Shown here: positions 32,120-39,677 of the stretch, piece by piece
How the letters are laid out: every line of letters starts with the position of its first letter
Position numbering within the stretch: position 1 is the first letter of the stretch
Assembly (NCBI GenBank): GCA_020247545.1
Contig: JADCIX010000005.1
Span: forward strand, 62,001 to 126,000
Length of the DNA stretch: 64,000 nt
Source: Rhodocyclaceae bacterium
Lineage (GTDB): Bacteria; Pseudomonadota; Gammaproteobacteria; Burkholderiales; Usitatibacteraceae
Reading direction: 5' to 3'
The notes under the pieces: model-generated
Told to the model about the DNA's origin: nothing
Seen by the model: only the letters and a program-made list of their open reading frames with translations
Databases searched by the model: none
Translations under genes and position numbers: made by a program

Positions 32120-32131
32120 GTTTTATGTACA
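32114..32131. promoter_or_regulatory. PpsR/CrtJ-type operator at bchC, distal
   Basis: TGTCAAGTTTTATGTACA is a perfect TGT-N12-ACA box that includes the -35 hexamer of the bchC promoter on the minus strand. Confidence 0.82.
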
Positions 32132-32161
32132 CTTTGTCGGAAGGTAACATAACCATATGAA

Positions 32162-33364
32162 TTAATGCGCTTTATTGACAGGACTAGCTGCGATATTTGC
32201 GCCCGCCCGAGCGATCATCAAACTCGTTTGTAGCGGAATTCTGGTTGGAATCAGACGCGGCGTGTCAAATCCAGCCTCAACCAGCAAATCGGCAAGACGC
32301 TTAGGGGTCCGCGCTCGGCCTCGACCCATCGCCAGCAGGTAAAAACCAAAGTAGGCATCGCCAATCGGCTCCGCGCCCGGCGTCTCCGCCATCGGCTCCG
32401 CGATCACAATGACACCACCCGGCGAGATCGCTTTTCGTGCCGCCGCCAAGATGTGCCGTACACGTTCGTCATCGTGATCGTGGATCACACGGACCAGTGA
32501 GATGGCATCCATACCTCCCGGCAAAGGGTCGGCGAGAAAATCTCCACCGCAGGTTCGCGCACGATCGCCAAACCCGGCGTCGGCAAAACGCGTGCGACCG
32601 CGCTCAGCAACTGCTGGGAGATCAAACAGCACCAGTTCTAAATGCGGATAACGTTTACCTACCGCGCTCAAGAAAGTGCCGTCGCCGCCACCGATGTCGA
32701 GCAAGCGCTGGTGTCCGGCAAACGAGTAAGCATCGAGAATCTCTTCGGTCACCAGCGGCTGCGAGGCCGACATCAGCGCGGTATACGCCGCCACCCGCTC
32801 GTCGGACAATGAATTTGGCGATTCAGCGCCTGCGTACGGCCAGTAGTTGGCGAGCCCTGTCTCAGACTGCTCACCTCGTTCACCTCGCAGCAGCGCGACT
32901 GGGTCGTGCAAATCACGATACACCATCGCGTGGTGTTCGATCATTGCCTGAATGGCAACGTTGCCAACAATTGGCGCACCGAGCGGACCGAGACCAAATT
33001 TTCGCTGGTTGCGACGCTCGACGAGTTGCAGCGAAACGGCAGCATCCAGTAGCCGCTCAGTCGCGTCACGATCTAGGCCAATCTTGCCTGCGAGCGTGAT
33101 CGAATCGAGCGGACCATCCTTTAAGTGTTCAAACACCTTCAGTCGCACACAAGCCAGTAGGATCTGCGAGTAGACGAATCCGGCGACGAGATCGAAGACC
33201 GAGCGAGCGCGGCGATTTGCCACCAGCCGCGTCAGCGGAAAACGTGTAGCCCAATACTGAAATCGGGCATTGGTGAGTAACGCGTTACGACGCGCTGCGA
33301 ACCAATCCCCTATTACGCCAATCCAGGAGGACTCAGGGCTCCCAGATGACATTAAAGGCACCAT
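32162..33364 (-). CDS. crtF: Hydroxyneurosporene methyltransferase CrtF
   Basis: SAM-dependent O-methyltransferase that methylates the C1-hydroxyl groups of demethylspheroidene or related carotenoids. About 400 residues with the SAM motif QRLLDIGGGDGTFLSAVG, the HDHDDERVRHILAAARKAISPGG block typical of the hydroxyindole-O-methyltransferase-like family, and an N-terminal dimerisation region. The ATG at 33364 was chosen; a TTG two codons upstream (33370) is in frame. No strong Shine-Dalgarno. It follows crtE by 36 bases, as in the crtEF-bchCXYZ superoperon. Confidence 0.92.
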   Translation of the reverse strand: MVPLMSSGSPESSWIGVIGDWFAARRNALLTNARFQYWATRFPLTRLVANRRARSVFDLVAGFVYSQILLACVRLKVFEHLKDGPLDSITLAGKIGLDRDATERLLDAAVSLQLVERRNQRKFGLGPLGAPIVGNVAIQAMIEHHAMVYRDLHDPVALLRGERGEQSETGLANYWPYAGAESPNSLSDERVAAYTALMSASQPLVTEEILDAYSFAGHQRLLDIGGGDGTFLSAVGKRYPHLELVLFDLPAVAERGRTRFADAGFGDRARTCGGDFLADPLPGGMDAISLVRVIHDHDDERVRHILAAARKAISPGGVIVIAEPMAETPGAEPIGDAYFGFYLLAMGRGRARTPKRLADLLVEAGFDTPRLIPTRIPLQTSLMIARAGANIAASPVNKAH

Positions 33365-33400
33365 CGACAAAGGCAGAAAACCGACTTGGTTCCGTCTCGA

Positions 33401-34294
33401 CTACGCCGCGCGCCGCTGTAAACCAACTGGCAGTAACCCATCGGCCTCCTGCTGAATCAGTGCGCGTAACTCGTTGGCACCAGGGCACGGTGGAATTGAG
33501 GCCAGAGCACCGCTGATCAGATAATCCAGTCTGGCGATTGCCCCCTCAATACCTAGTTCGCGGGCGGCGCTGGGTCGGCCCAATGCCACGTCCTGCCCAA
33601 TTGGTTTGCCGAGATCTTTCTCGCTACCCGCCACATCGCGAATATCGTCGGCAACTTGATAAGCCTCTCCGAGCCGTTCGCCCAGCATCCGCCAATCTTC
33701 CGGCCGGTGGCCCGCTGCGGCCGCACCGGCCATGGTGGCAGCGGCAAACAGCGCGCCGGTCTTGGCTTGCTGGTAGCGGGACAGTGAGACCATCGGCTCA
33801 CTCTCCCAAGCTTGTCCGGCACAAATGCCCAGCGGGGTGCCGACCGATCTTGCCAAAATGCCGACCAACGTCGCCAACCGTGCGGGCTTCGATACTGCGC
33901 CGCGTGCCAAGCTTTCAAACGCCAATACAATCAGGGCATCCCCCGCCAGCACTGCCAGCCGCTCGCTGAATGCCCGATGCACGGAAGCTTTGCCGCGCCG
34001 TGTCGCCGCGTTGTCAAAACAAGGTAAATCATCATGCACCAAGGATGCACAATGCATGAGTTCAATCGCTGAAGCGGCGGCACAGGCGACGGCTGGATCA
34101 TCCTGGCCACAGGCGCAGGCAACAGCCAAACTCAAACGAGGGCGAATTCGTGCACCGCCTGGAAAAACGGCATAACGCATCGCCTGTGCGAGTAACGGTG
34201 GCGCATCTTCCGTCAAAGAGGCGCTTAACGCGGCCTCGAGGGTATGCTCAATCGTATTTGCCATCGCCAGTTCAATTTGCTCGTTTGTTGTCAT
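33401..34294 (-). CDS. crtE: Geranylgeranyl diphosphate synthase CrtE
   Basis: Trans-prenyltransferase of 297 residues that supplies GGPP for carotenoids and the BChl tail. The first Asp-rich motif is LVHDDLPCFDNA and the second DDIRDVAGSEKDLGKPIGQD, both intact, and the GGARIRPRL substrate site is present. It opens the minus-strand crtEF operon. A minus-strand promoter with a PpsR box lies about 150 bases upstream. Confidence 0.93.
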   Translation of the reverse strand: MTTNEQIELAMANTIEHTLEAALSASLTEDAPPLLAQAMRYAVFPGGARIRPRLSLAVACACGQDDPAVACAAASAIELMHCASLVHDDLPCFDNAATRRGKASVHRAFSERLAVLAGDALIVLAFESLARGAVSKPARLATLVGILARSVGTPLGICAGQAWESEPMVSLSRYQQAKTGALFAAATMAGAAAAGHRPEDWRMLGERLGEAYQVADDIRDVAGSEKDLGKPIGQDVALGRPSAARELGIEGAIARLDYLISGALASIPPCPGANELRALIQQEADGLLPVGLQRRAA

Positions 34295-34405
34295 CTTCCG
34301 TACCCCAATCCAAGTTAAGGTGAGATTCAGTCGCTTTTGTCGACATTTGTACCCCTAATAGCCATTCCGCCCGGCCAAAGCCCTTAGGCGAACGCCTTCA
34401 CATAG

Positions 34406-34423
34406 TGTCAATTAAAAGTGACA
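34406..34423. promoter_or_regulatory. PpsR/CrtJ-type operator in crtE-crtC gap, left
   Basis: TGTCAATTAAAAGTGACA is a perfect TGT-N12-ACA box, located downstream of the predicted crtE start of transcription and upstream of crtC. Only seven bases separate it from the next box. Confidence 0.8.
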
Positions 34424-34430
34424 TACTATG

Positions 34431-34448
34431 TGTAATTTTTGTTATACA
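34431..34448. promoter_or_regulatory. PpsR/CrtJ-type operator in crtE-crtC gap, right
   Basis: TGTAATTTTTGTTATACA is a perfect TGT-N12-ACA box covering the -10 of the predicted crtE promoter. Its spacing from the left box is like that at bchC, one base shorter. Confidence 0.8.
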
Positions 34449-34469
34449 CCCCAAATTTAAAATCGTCAA
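34441..34469 (-). promoter_or_regulatory. Predicted sigma70 promoter of crtE
   Basis: On the minus strand TTGACG (34469-34464) and TATAAC (34446-34441) are 17 bases apart, one mismatch each from consensus at the key positions. The leader to the crtE ATG would be about 140 bases. Confidence 0.6.
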
Positions 34470-34475
34470 TTTTTT

Positions 34476-35549
34476 GTGACACATTCCTTTCGGGACGCGA
34501 TTTTTGGCGTCAAAAAGCGCCCCTCCAGTCAAAATGGCGGCCCGTTATTCACTGAAACGGTGGATCGAAACGGCTACGTTTGGTGGTACGTGGACGCACT
34601 GAGCGACGATGGCGGCTACGGATTGACCATCATCGCCTTCATCGGTAGCGTGTTTTCCCCCTACTACGCATGGGCGCGCCAGCGGCCCGGAGGCGCGGCA
34701 CCAGAGGAACACTGCGCCATCAACGTCGCGCTGTATGACGGGCTTGCTCCAGACAAGCCAAGCCGGGGTTCCCACGGCCATCGTTGGGCGATGACAGAAC
34801 GCGGATCACGCCACGTCGATGTGAGCGATACATCATTTCGCGTCGGCCCAAGTGCACTTTCGTGGGATGGTACGAAGCTGATCATCGATATCGACGAAGT
34901 TTCTCTGCCAATCCCGGCACGACTCCGCGGCCGTGTGATTGTTGAACCACGTGCAATCTGGTACGAAGCCTACCCACTAGACGCCGAGGCCAAACATCAC
35001 TGGCGCCCCATCGCGCCGATTGCGAAAGTCACTGTTGAAATGCAAGAGCCAAAGGTGACGTGGCAAGGGACAGCCTATGTTGACTCCAACCACGGCCGCG
35101 CGCCGCTCGAAAGCGCCTTTGTGAGCTGGGATTGGTCGCGCGGCAAACAAACTGACGCTGCCGGGAACGATAGCGACCCCAATAAGTCGCCCGCCCCAAC
35201 CTTTGTTGTCTACGATGTGCATCGTGTTGATGGCACGCGGCTGACACTGGCGAAGGAATTCAGCGTGCCGGCACCTCTGCAGGCGGCGACAGCTGACTTC
35301 ATTCCGCCAGCGCACCAAAAACTACGAACCACTGGCTGGGGCATTAAGCGTGCCACGGCTTGTGACCGCGAAGCGGTAGCCGCGGTCATAAAGACCGTCG
35401 AGGACACACCTTTTTACGCGCGTTCGGTGGTGCGGTCGGTCGTAAACCACGAACCAATGATTGCAGTACACGAAAGCCTATCGTTAAAGCGCTTTAGTTC
35501 ACGCTGGGTACAGTGTCTCTTACCCTTCAAGATGCCACGGCGGCGATAG
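34476..35549 (+). CDS. crtC: Carotenoid 1,2-hydratase CrtC
   Basis: Adds water across the C1-C2 double bond of neurosporene or lycopene-type carotenoids. 357 residues with the family block GYVWWYVDALSDDGGYGLTIIAFIGSVFSPYYAWARQR and the DSNHGRAPLESAFVSWDWSRG segment. The start is uncertain: the first in-frame candidate after a stop is a GTG at 34476, without Shine-Dalgarno; another GTG lies at about 34560, just before the conserved block. It diverges from crtE and converges on the crtD unit. Confidence 0.88.
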   Translation: MTHSFRDAIFGVKKRPSSQNGGPLFTETVDRNGYVWWYVDALSDDGGYGLTIIAFIGSVFSPYYAWARQRPGGAAPEEHCAINVALYDGLAPDKPSRGSHGHRWAMTERGSRHVDVSDTSFRVGPSALSWDGTKLIIDIDEVSLPIPARLRGRVIVEPRAIWYEAYPLDAEAKHHWRPIAPIAKVTVEMQEPKVTWQGTAYVDSNHGRAPLESAFVSWDWSRGKQTDAAGNDSDPNKSPAPTFVVYDVHRVDGTRLTLAKEFSVPAPLQAATADFIPPAHQKLRTTGWGIKRATACDREAVAAVIKTVEDTPFYARSVVRSVVNHEPMIAVHESLSLKRFSSRWVQCLLPFKMPRRR

Positions 35550-35560
35550 CCCGGCCCCTG

Positions 35561-35587
35561 GCCCACGCGCCCTAGCGCTCGGTGGGC
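35561..35587. terminator. Possible bidirectional hairpin between crtC and the small membrane gene
   Basis: GCCCAC (35561-35566) pairs with GTGGGC (35582-35587), with an inner GCGC/GCGC stem. It overlaps the stop of the 58-residue gene on the minus strand and lies 12 bases after the crtC stop. There is no T-run, so termination is only a guess. Confidence 0.35.
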
Positions 35588-35748
35588 GGTTGTTGGGCTT
35601 TCTGCTGTTGCGCCTGCTGCAGCTTGCGCTTTTCTTCTGCGTCACGCTTGATGTCTCTATTCAGTGACCAGTATTCCCAGCCGAGCAGCACGATTGCGAT
35701 ACCAAAGAAAGCGGCTAGTTCGATGATGCCGAGCGCCTCGGCACTCAT
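35572..35748 (-). CDS. 58-residue single-helix membrane protein downstream of crtD
   Basis: Read from the reverse strand and too short for normal gene calling. It begins MSAEALGIIELAAFFGIAIVLLGWEYWSLN-like (kept short): one hydrophobic helix at about residues 7-27, then a highly charged, Gln-rich tail (RDAEEKRKLQQAQQQK). The layout resembles CcoQ-like small subunits, but I do not recognise the family. It starts 56 bases after the crtD stop on the same strand, so it could be the last gene of the crtD unit. There is no strong Shine-Dalgarno. Clean coding pattern with a plausible membrane topology argues for a real gene; function unknown. Confidence 0.6.
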   Translation of the reverse strand: MSAEALGIIELAAFFGIAIVLLGWEYWSLNRDIKRDAEEKRKLQQAQQQKAQQPPTER

Positions 35749-35804
35749 ATTGAAGCGCCGTGTATGCAGGAAACATTCGATTCCATTTGCCTATCCAGAA
35801 AACA

Positions 35805-37313
35805 CTAAGAGCCTAAGTCAGCAACAACGCGTTGTGCCGCGAGTCTGCCCGAAATGGTCGCCATGGGAATACCGGCACCGGGGTGTGCCGAACCTCCGGC
35901 CAGATATAGCCCGCGAATACCGCTGGTCGCGCCGGGTCGGGCAAAACTTGCCATCGAGCCATGATTCGCCCGGCCATAAAGCGCGCCGCCCGTTGCCGGG
36001 AACAAAGCGTTGAAACCCTCGGGTGGCGTGGCCACTGATGACATCGTTGACACATCAATCTCCAAGCCACACTGACGCATGAGACCGAACGCGCTTTCTT
36101 GCAGCGTGGCGATCTGCGCAGCCGACAGTGATGACACATCGCCATCCGCCGGGGCATTGATTAACACCAACATCCGGTCACTATCGCGCTCGATATGCTG
36201 ATCAACTGCGGCGTCGGCGCGGTCTTGCGCACAAACGTAAACCGTCGGCGCGGCTGTCACCGTACGACGGCGAAATACGGCATCAAACTCTTCTAAATAA
36301 TCTTCGGCAAAAAACACATTGTGGTGATGCAGCGGAAAGCCGCGTGTTTTGGCACTCACGCACCACGTCACTGCGGACAGCGAGCGATCCTTACGCGCAA
36401 TTGGCTTGGCCGCTTTTGTCACAGGTGCGCCTAGCAGCCCTGTGCCGAGCGCCGAAATGTCACCATTAAAGACCACTGCGTCACACGCAAGGATTTCCCC
36501 CCCGGCCAGTCGTGCCCCCGCCACCCTGCCCTGGGCAATTTGAATTTCATCTACGTGGGTATTGAAGCGAAAACGCACACCGTGTTTTTCACCCAGTTGT
36601 TGCAACGCGTCTGCGACCCGTCGCATACCACCTTTAACAATCCAAACGCCTTCCTGTTCGACATGCGCAATCAACATCAACGTCGCCGGCGCAAACCCGG
36701 GGGAAGAGCCGACGTAGGTCGCATAACGACCAAACAATTGGCGTAAGCGCGGATCATGGAAGTAATTGCCGAGCTCTGCCCACAGTGTTTTCATAGGCGC
36801 CGTGCGCCACATCGCACCGAGGTTGCCAATACCCACCCTCTGTACAAGCTCGAAGGGAGACGGCCGTTGTGCAGCCATATAGGTATCTCGCAAGGTTCGA
36901 TAAATATCTGCGCCGCGTTTGCAAAACGCGCGGTACCCGTCGGCCTCGCGGCCACCAGCAAAGTCGGCAATGGCCGCAGTGCTCTGCTCGATGTCGGCAA
37001 ACAAGTCGAGGCGGCTGCCGGTATGACTATCATTGCGCCATGCATGGCGGGCAAGAATACTCGCGGTTTGTAATTCCAAAAATTCTTCGAGTTTCGAACC
37101 AGCGTCGTGAAACAGTGACTCGAACACCCACTTCATGGTGAATACGGTCGGCCCAGCATCGATATACGATTCGCCGACCTTCACTTCCCGCATTTTGCCG
37201 CCCGGCGAGGAGGCACGCTCAAGCACCTCAACGTCAAAGCCCTGGCGCGCAAGATCGGCCGCTGCCGCGAGCCCGCCCATTCCCGCGCCAATTACAACCA
37301 CACGCTTGACCAT
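35805..37313 (-). CDS. crtD: Carotenoid 3,4-desaturase CrtD
   Basis: Hydroxyneurosporene/methoxyneurosporene desaturase of the CrtI family, 502 residues. The N-terminal FAD motif VVVIGAGMGGLAAAADLARQGFDVEVLE and the C-terminal GLYLAGGSAHPGAGIPMATISGRLAA segment are clear. Distinguished from CrtI at 49.4 kb by the N-terminal KMREVKVGESYIDAGPTVFTMKWVFE block. I chose the ATG at 37313; the frame extends to a TTG at 37328 with no better support. Follows an unknown membrane protein by 40 bases. Confidence 0.93.
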   Translation of the reverse strand: MVKRVVVIGAGMGGLAAAADLARQGFDVEVLERASSPGGKMREVKVGESYIDAGPTVFTMKWVFESLFHDAGSKLEEFLELQTASILARHAWRNDSHTGSRLDLFADIEQSTAAIADFAGGREADGYRAFCKRGADIYRTLRDTYMAAQRPSPFELVQRVGIGNLGAMWRTAPMKTLWAELGNYFHDPRLRQLFGRYATYVGSSPGFAPATLMLIAHVEQEGVWIVKGGMRRVADALQQLGEKHGVRFRFNTHVDEIQIAQGRVAGARLAGGEILACDAVVFNGDISALGTGLLGAPVTKAAKPIARKDRSLSAVTWCVSAKTRGFPLHHHNVFFAEDYLEEFDAVFRRRTVTAAPTVYVCAQDRADAAVDQHIERDSDRMLVLINAPADGDVSSLSAAQIATLQESAFGLMRQCGLEIDVSTMSSVATPPEGFNALFPATGGALYGRANHGSMASFARPGATSGIRGLYLAGGSAHPGAGIPMATISGRLAAQRVVADLGS

Positions 37314-37353
37314 CACGCGAACTGCCAATCCGCAAGAGGTATCCCGAGCGACA

Positions 37354-38124
37354 TCATGCGCCGCTGGCTGGACTGGCCGGTCCGTTGGTCATCTGCTGCA
37401 AAGGCCTCGACAACCGACGGTGATGATAGAGGATGATCACAAGTCCAACAGTCAGAGGAATCGCCCACAACACGGGATGTAGCGCCAGCTGCGGGAAGGT
37501 CCGCACTGCACCGAAGGCAAAAAATGCCGTGTAGACAGAAATTCCTGTTCCCACCAGGCCTTTCACGTGTTCCTTCAACCACTCGTTTGGCCCGACACTT
37601 GGCCGGTAGAGGTAATAGAGGTTGGTCACTACCGTCGCCCAGCCAATAAACGACATGCCAAGCATTAAGGGCTGGCCGATCAGATAACCCTGCCAAGCGC
37701 AATTGGTGGCCGCGATAAACGTCAACACCTGCAGCGCCATCGACCTCCACTCCCGGCTCGCGACGCGGTCTCGGCGGTAGGTCACACACAGCCAACCGTA
37801 CCAAGTCAAATTGATCGTCATGATGGCCAGTCCCAACATCATCCAGCCAAATATCGCTTTCACTAGAGCGGGATTACCGAAAACCGCATGATTCTCAAGC
37901 TGCGGATGAGTGCCCATCGGATCGTAAACCGTACACAGACTCATCAAGATCGCCGAGATGCCCGTCGCAATCATCGACCAATTGAATATCCGCCCGGCGC
38001 GTTTGTGGGCTTCGCCCCCCTTCTTCGAAATCACCGGCACCCAAAATAGCACCAACCCAACGGCACCGGTGATGATGTGCGCAGTCACAAAGATATGAAA
38101 CAGGTCGAGGATGGTCATAGACAT
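37354..38124 (-). CDS. Unknown multi-pass membrane protein upstream of crtD (DUF2306-like)
   Basis: 256 residues with about seven hydrophobic helices. The segment LFHIFVTAHIITGAVGLVLFWVPVISKKGGEAHKRAGRIFNWSMI resembles the HxxxG...HR.xGR pattern of DUF2306-type membrane proteins, with conserved-looking His residues near the membrane faces. No enzymatic motif is recognised. It is 40 bases upstream of crtD on the same strand and so probably co-transcribed. The histidines could bind heme or a metal, which is inference only. Alternative: a carotenoid or quinone-related membrane factor. Confidence 0.72.
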   Translation of the reverse strand: MSMTILDLFHIFVTAHIITGAVGLVLFWVPVISKKGGEAHKRAGRIFNWSMIATGISAILMSLCTVYDPMGTHPQLENHAVFGNPALVKAIFGWMMLGLAIMTINLTWYGWLCVTYRRDRVASREWRSMALQVLTFIAATNCAWQGYLIGQPLMLGMSFIGWATVVTNLYYLYRPSVGPNEWLKEHVKGLVGTGISVYTAFFAFGAVRTFPQLALHPVLWAIPLTVGLVIILYHHRRLSRPLQQMTNGPASPASGA

Positions 38125-38258
38125 TAGGTAGTCGTTCGGGCAAAGACGGAGGCAAGGCGCTAAGTTGTGCCACGTTTTTCTGCAAGGCAGAATTTACACT
38201 AGCATAAGCGTCTCAAGGCAATTCTGTCGCGTGTGTTGGCTTCGCGTGGCAAAAATGG

Positions 38259-39677
38259 ATGTCAAAACACCCACCGATGAATGCACAAACGTCGAAAAAC
38301 CCCGCATCTCCCCCCCCCTATACCCCGCCAAGGCCGCAAGCGCTTTCTCCGATCATTTCGCTGATGCGTCTGATCATGCAAGGCGACGGCGATCTACTTA
38401 GCCTGCTACCTGCCGACGCCTATCGGATGCCGGTTGGACATCTGGGTTATTCACGCCGTCAGACATTGATCGTTAACGATCCCCAACTATACAAACCGAT
38501 CCTACTCGACCCCACTGACATCTACCCCAAAAATGATTTGATGGTGGATGCTCTTGCGCCCTTGGTCGGAAATTCGATTTTTGTCTCAAGCGGTGACGAG
38601 TGGCGGAGACAACGCCGCATGGTCGACCCGACGTTTTCACATATGCGACTTGGCGCGGCGTTTCCGGCGATGGCAGCCGGGGTGGCCGCGTATGAAGCCG
38701 AGCTCGAAGCACTCGCGATGAGCGGAGAAGCGTTTTCGCTTGATCTAGCGATGAGCCACCTCACCGCCGACATTATCTGCCGTACCGTGTTCTCAACATC
38801 GTTCAACACGCAGGCCTCGCGCGAAGTGTTTGATGCATTTGCCTTGTTTGAACGCAGTGTTGCCCAAGTCGAATGGAAGCGGCTCATCTTCGATGCGGCA
38901 TGGACGCCGGTGCCGCAGAAGCCGGAGGTACAACATGCATGCCAACACATTCGAAAATTGTTGGGCGAAATGCTCGATACCCATCAGCGCCAGGTTATCC
39001 CGCCCAACGACATCTGCACCGAGATCGTTAATGCCCGCGATGCAGAAACCGGCAAGACGTTTAGCCGCGACGAACTGATCGACCAGCTCGGCGTAATGTT
39101 TTTGGCGGGACACGAGACATCAGCAAGTGCACTGACGTGGGTGTTCTTTATTCTGACCCAACAGCGGCAGATTGTTGAACGCATGCGCGCCGAGATTGAT
39201 GACATCGTCGGCGAAAGTGAGGTCGGTTTCGAACACATCCGTAGCCTCACCTTCATCCGTAATGTATTCCGCGAGACGATACGTTTGTATCCGCCAATTA
39301 CGTTTATCCCCCGCGTCGCTCTGAAAGCGACCAAGATTGGCAGATTTAACGTCAAACGTGGCGCGATGATCATGATTTCGCCGTGGACAATTCATCGCAA
39401 TGAACGTTACTGGAAAAATGCCAACGTGTTTGACCCGGATCGCTTCAGCGTAGAGCGCGAAGACGAGCTGGTGGCTGGCGCTTATCTTCCATTTGGACTA
39501 GGCCCACGCGTTTGTATTGGCGCCGCTTTCGCCACTACCGAGGCCACCCTTATCATGGCGCGCCTGATTCGACAATTCGACTTTACCGCCGTGAACGCTG
39601 AGACGGTGCGCCCGGTCGCCCGACTCACCACTCGCCCCAAACAGCAGATCATGCTCAGGGTCTGCAAACGCACATGA
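38259..39677 (+). CDS. Cytochrome P450 coupled to an ATP-grasp gene
   Basis: 472-residue soluble-type P450. The I-helix oxygen motif is AGHETS (about residue 286), the ExxR motif is in RETIRLYPP, and the heme loop is FGLGPRVCIGAAFA with the axial Cys. The PPITFIPR and WTIHRNERYW segments resemble the CYP4/CYP97/CYP110-like group, which includes carotenoid and fatty-acid hydroxylases. No redox partner gene is adjacent. The start is not certain: ATG at 38259 or 38277. The stop overlaps the ATP-grasp start as ATGA. Its place beside crtCD suggests a carotenoid or isoprenoid substrate; this is inference. Confidence 0.88.
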   Translation: MSKHPPMNAQTSKNPASPPPYTPPRPQALSPIISLMRLIMQGDGDLLSLLPADAYRMPVGHLGYSRRQTLIVNDPQLYKPILLDPTDIYPKNDLMVDALAPLVGNSIFVSSGDEWRRQRRMVDPTFSHMRLGAAFPAMAAGVAAYEAELEALAMSGEAFSLDLAMSHLTADIICRTVFSTSFNTQASREVFDAFALFERSVAQVEWKRLIFDAAWTPVPQKPEVQHACQHIRKLLGEMLDTHQRQVIPPNDICTEIVNARDAETGKTFSRDELIDQLGVMFLAGHETSASALTWVFFILTQQRQIVERMRAEIDDIVGESEVGFEHIRSLTFIRNVFRETIRLYPPITFIPRVALKATKIGRFNVKRGAMIMISPWTIHRNERYWKNANVFDPDRFSVEREDELVAGAYLPFGLGPRVCIGAAFATTEATLIMARLIRQFDFTAVNAETVRPVARLTTRPKQQIMLRVCKRT

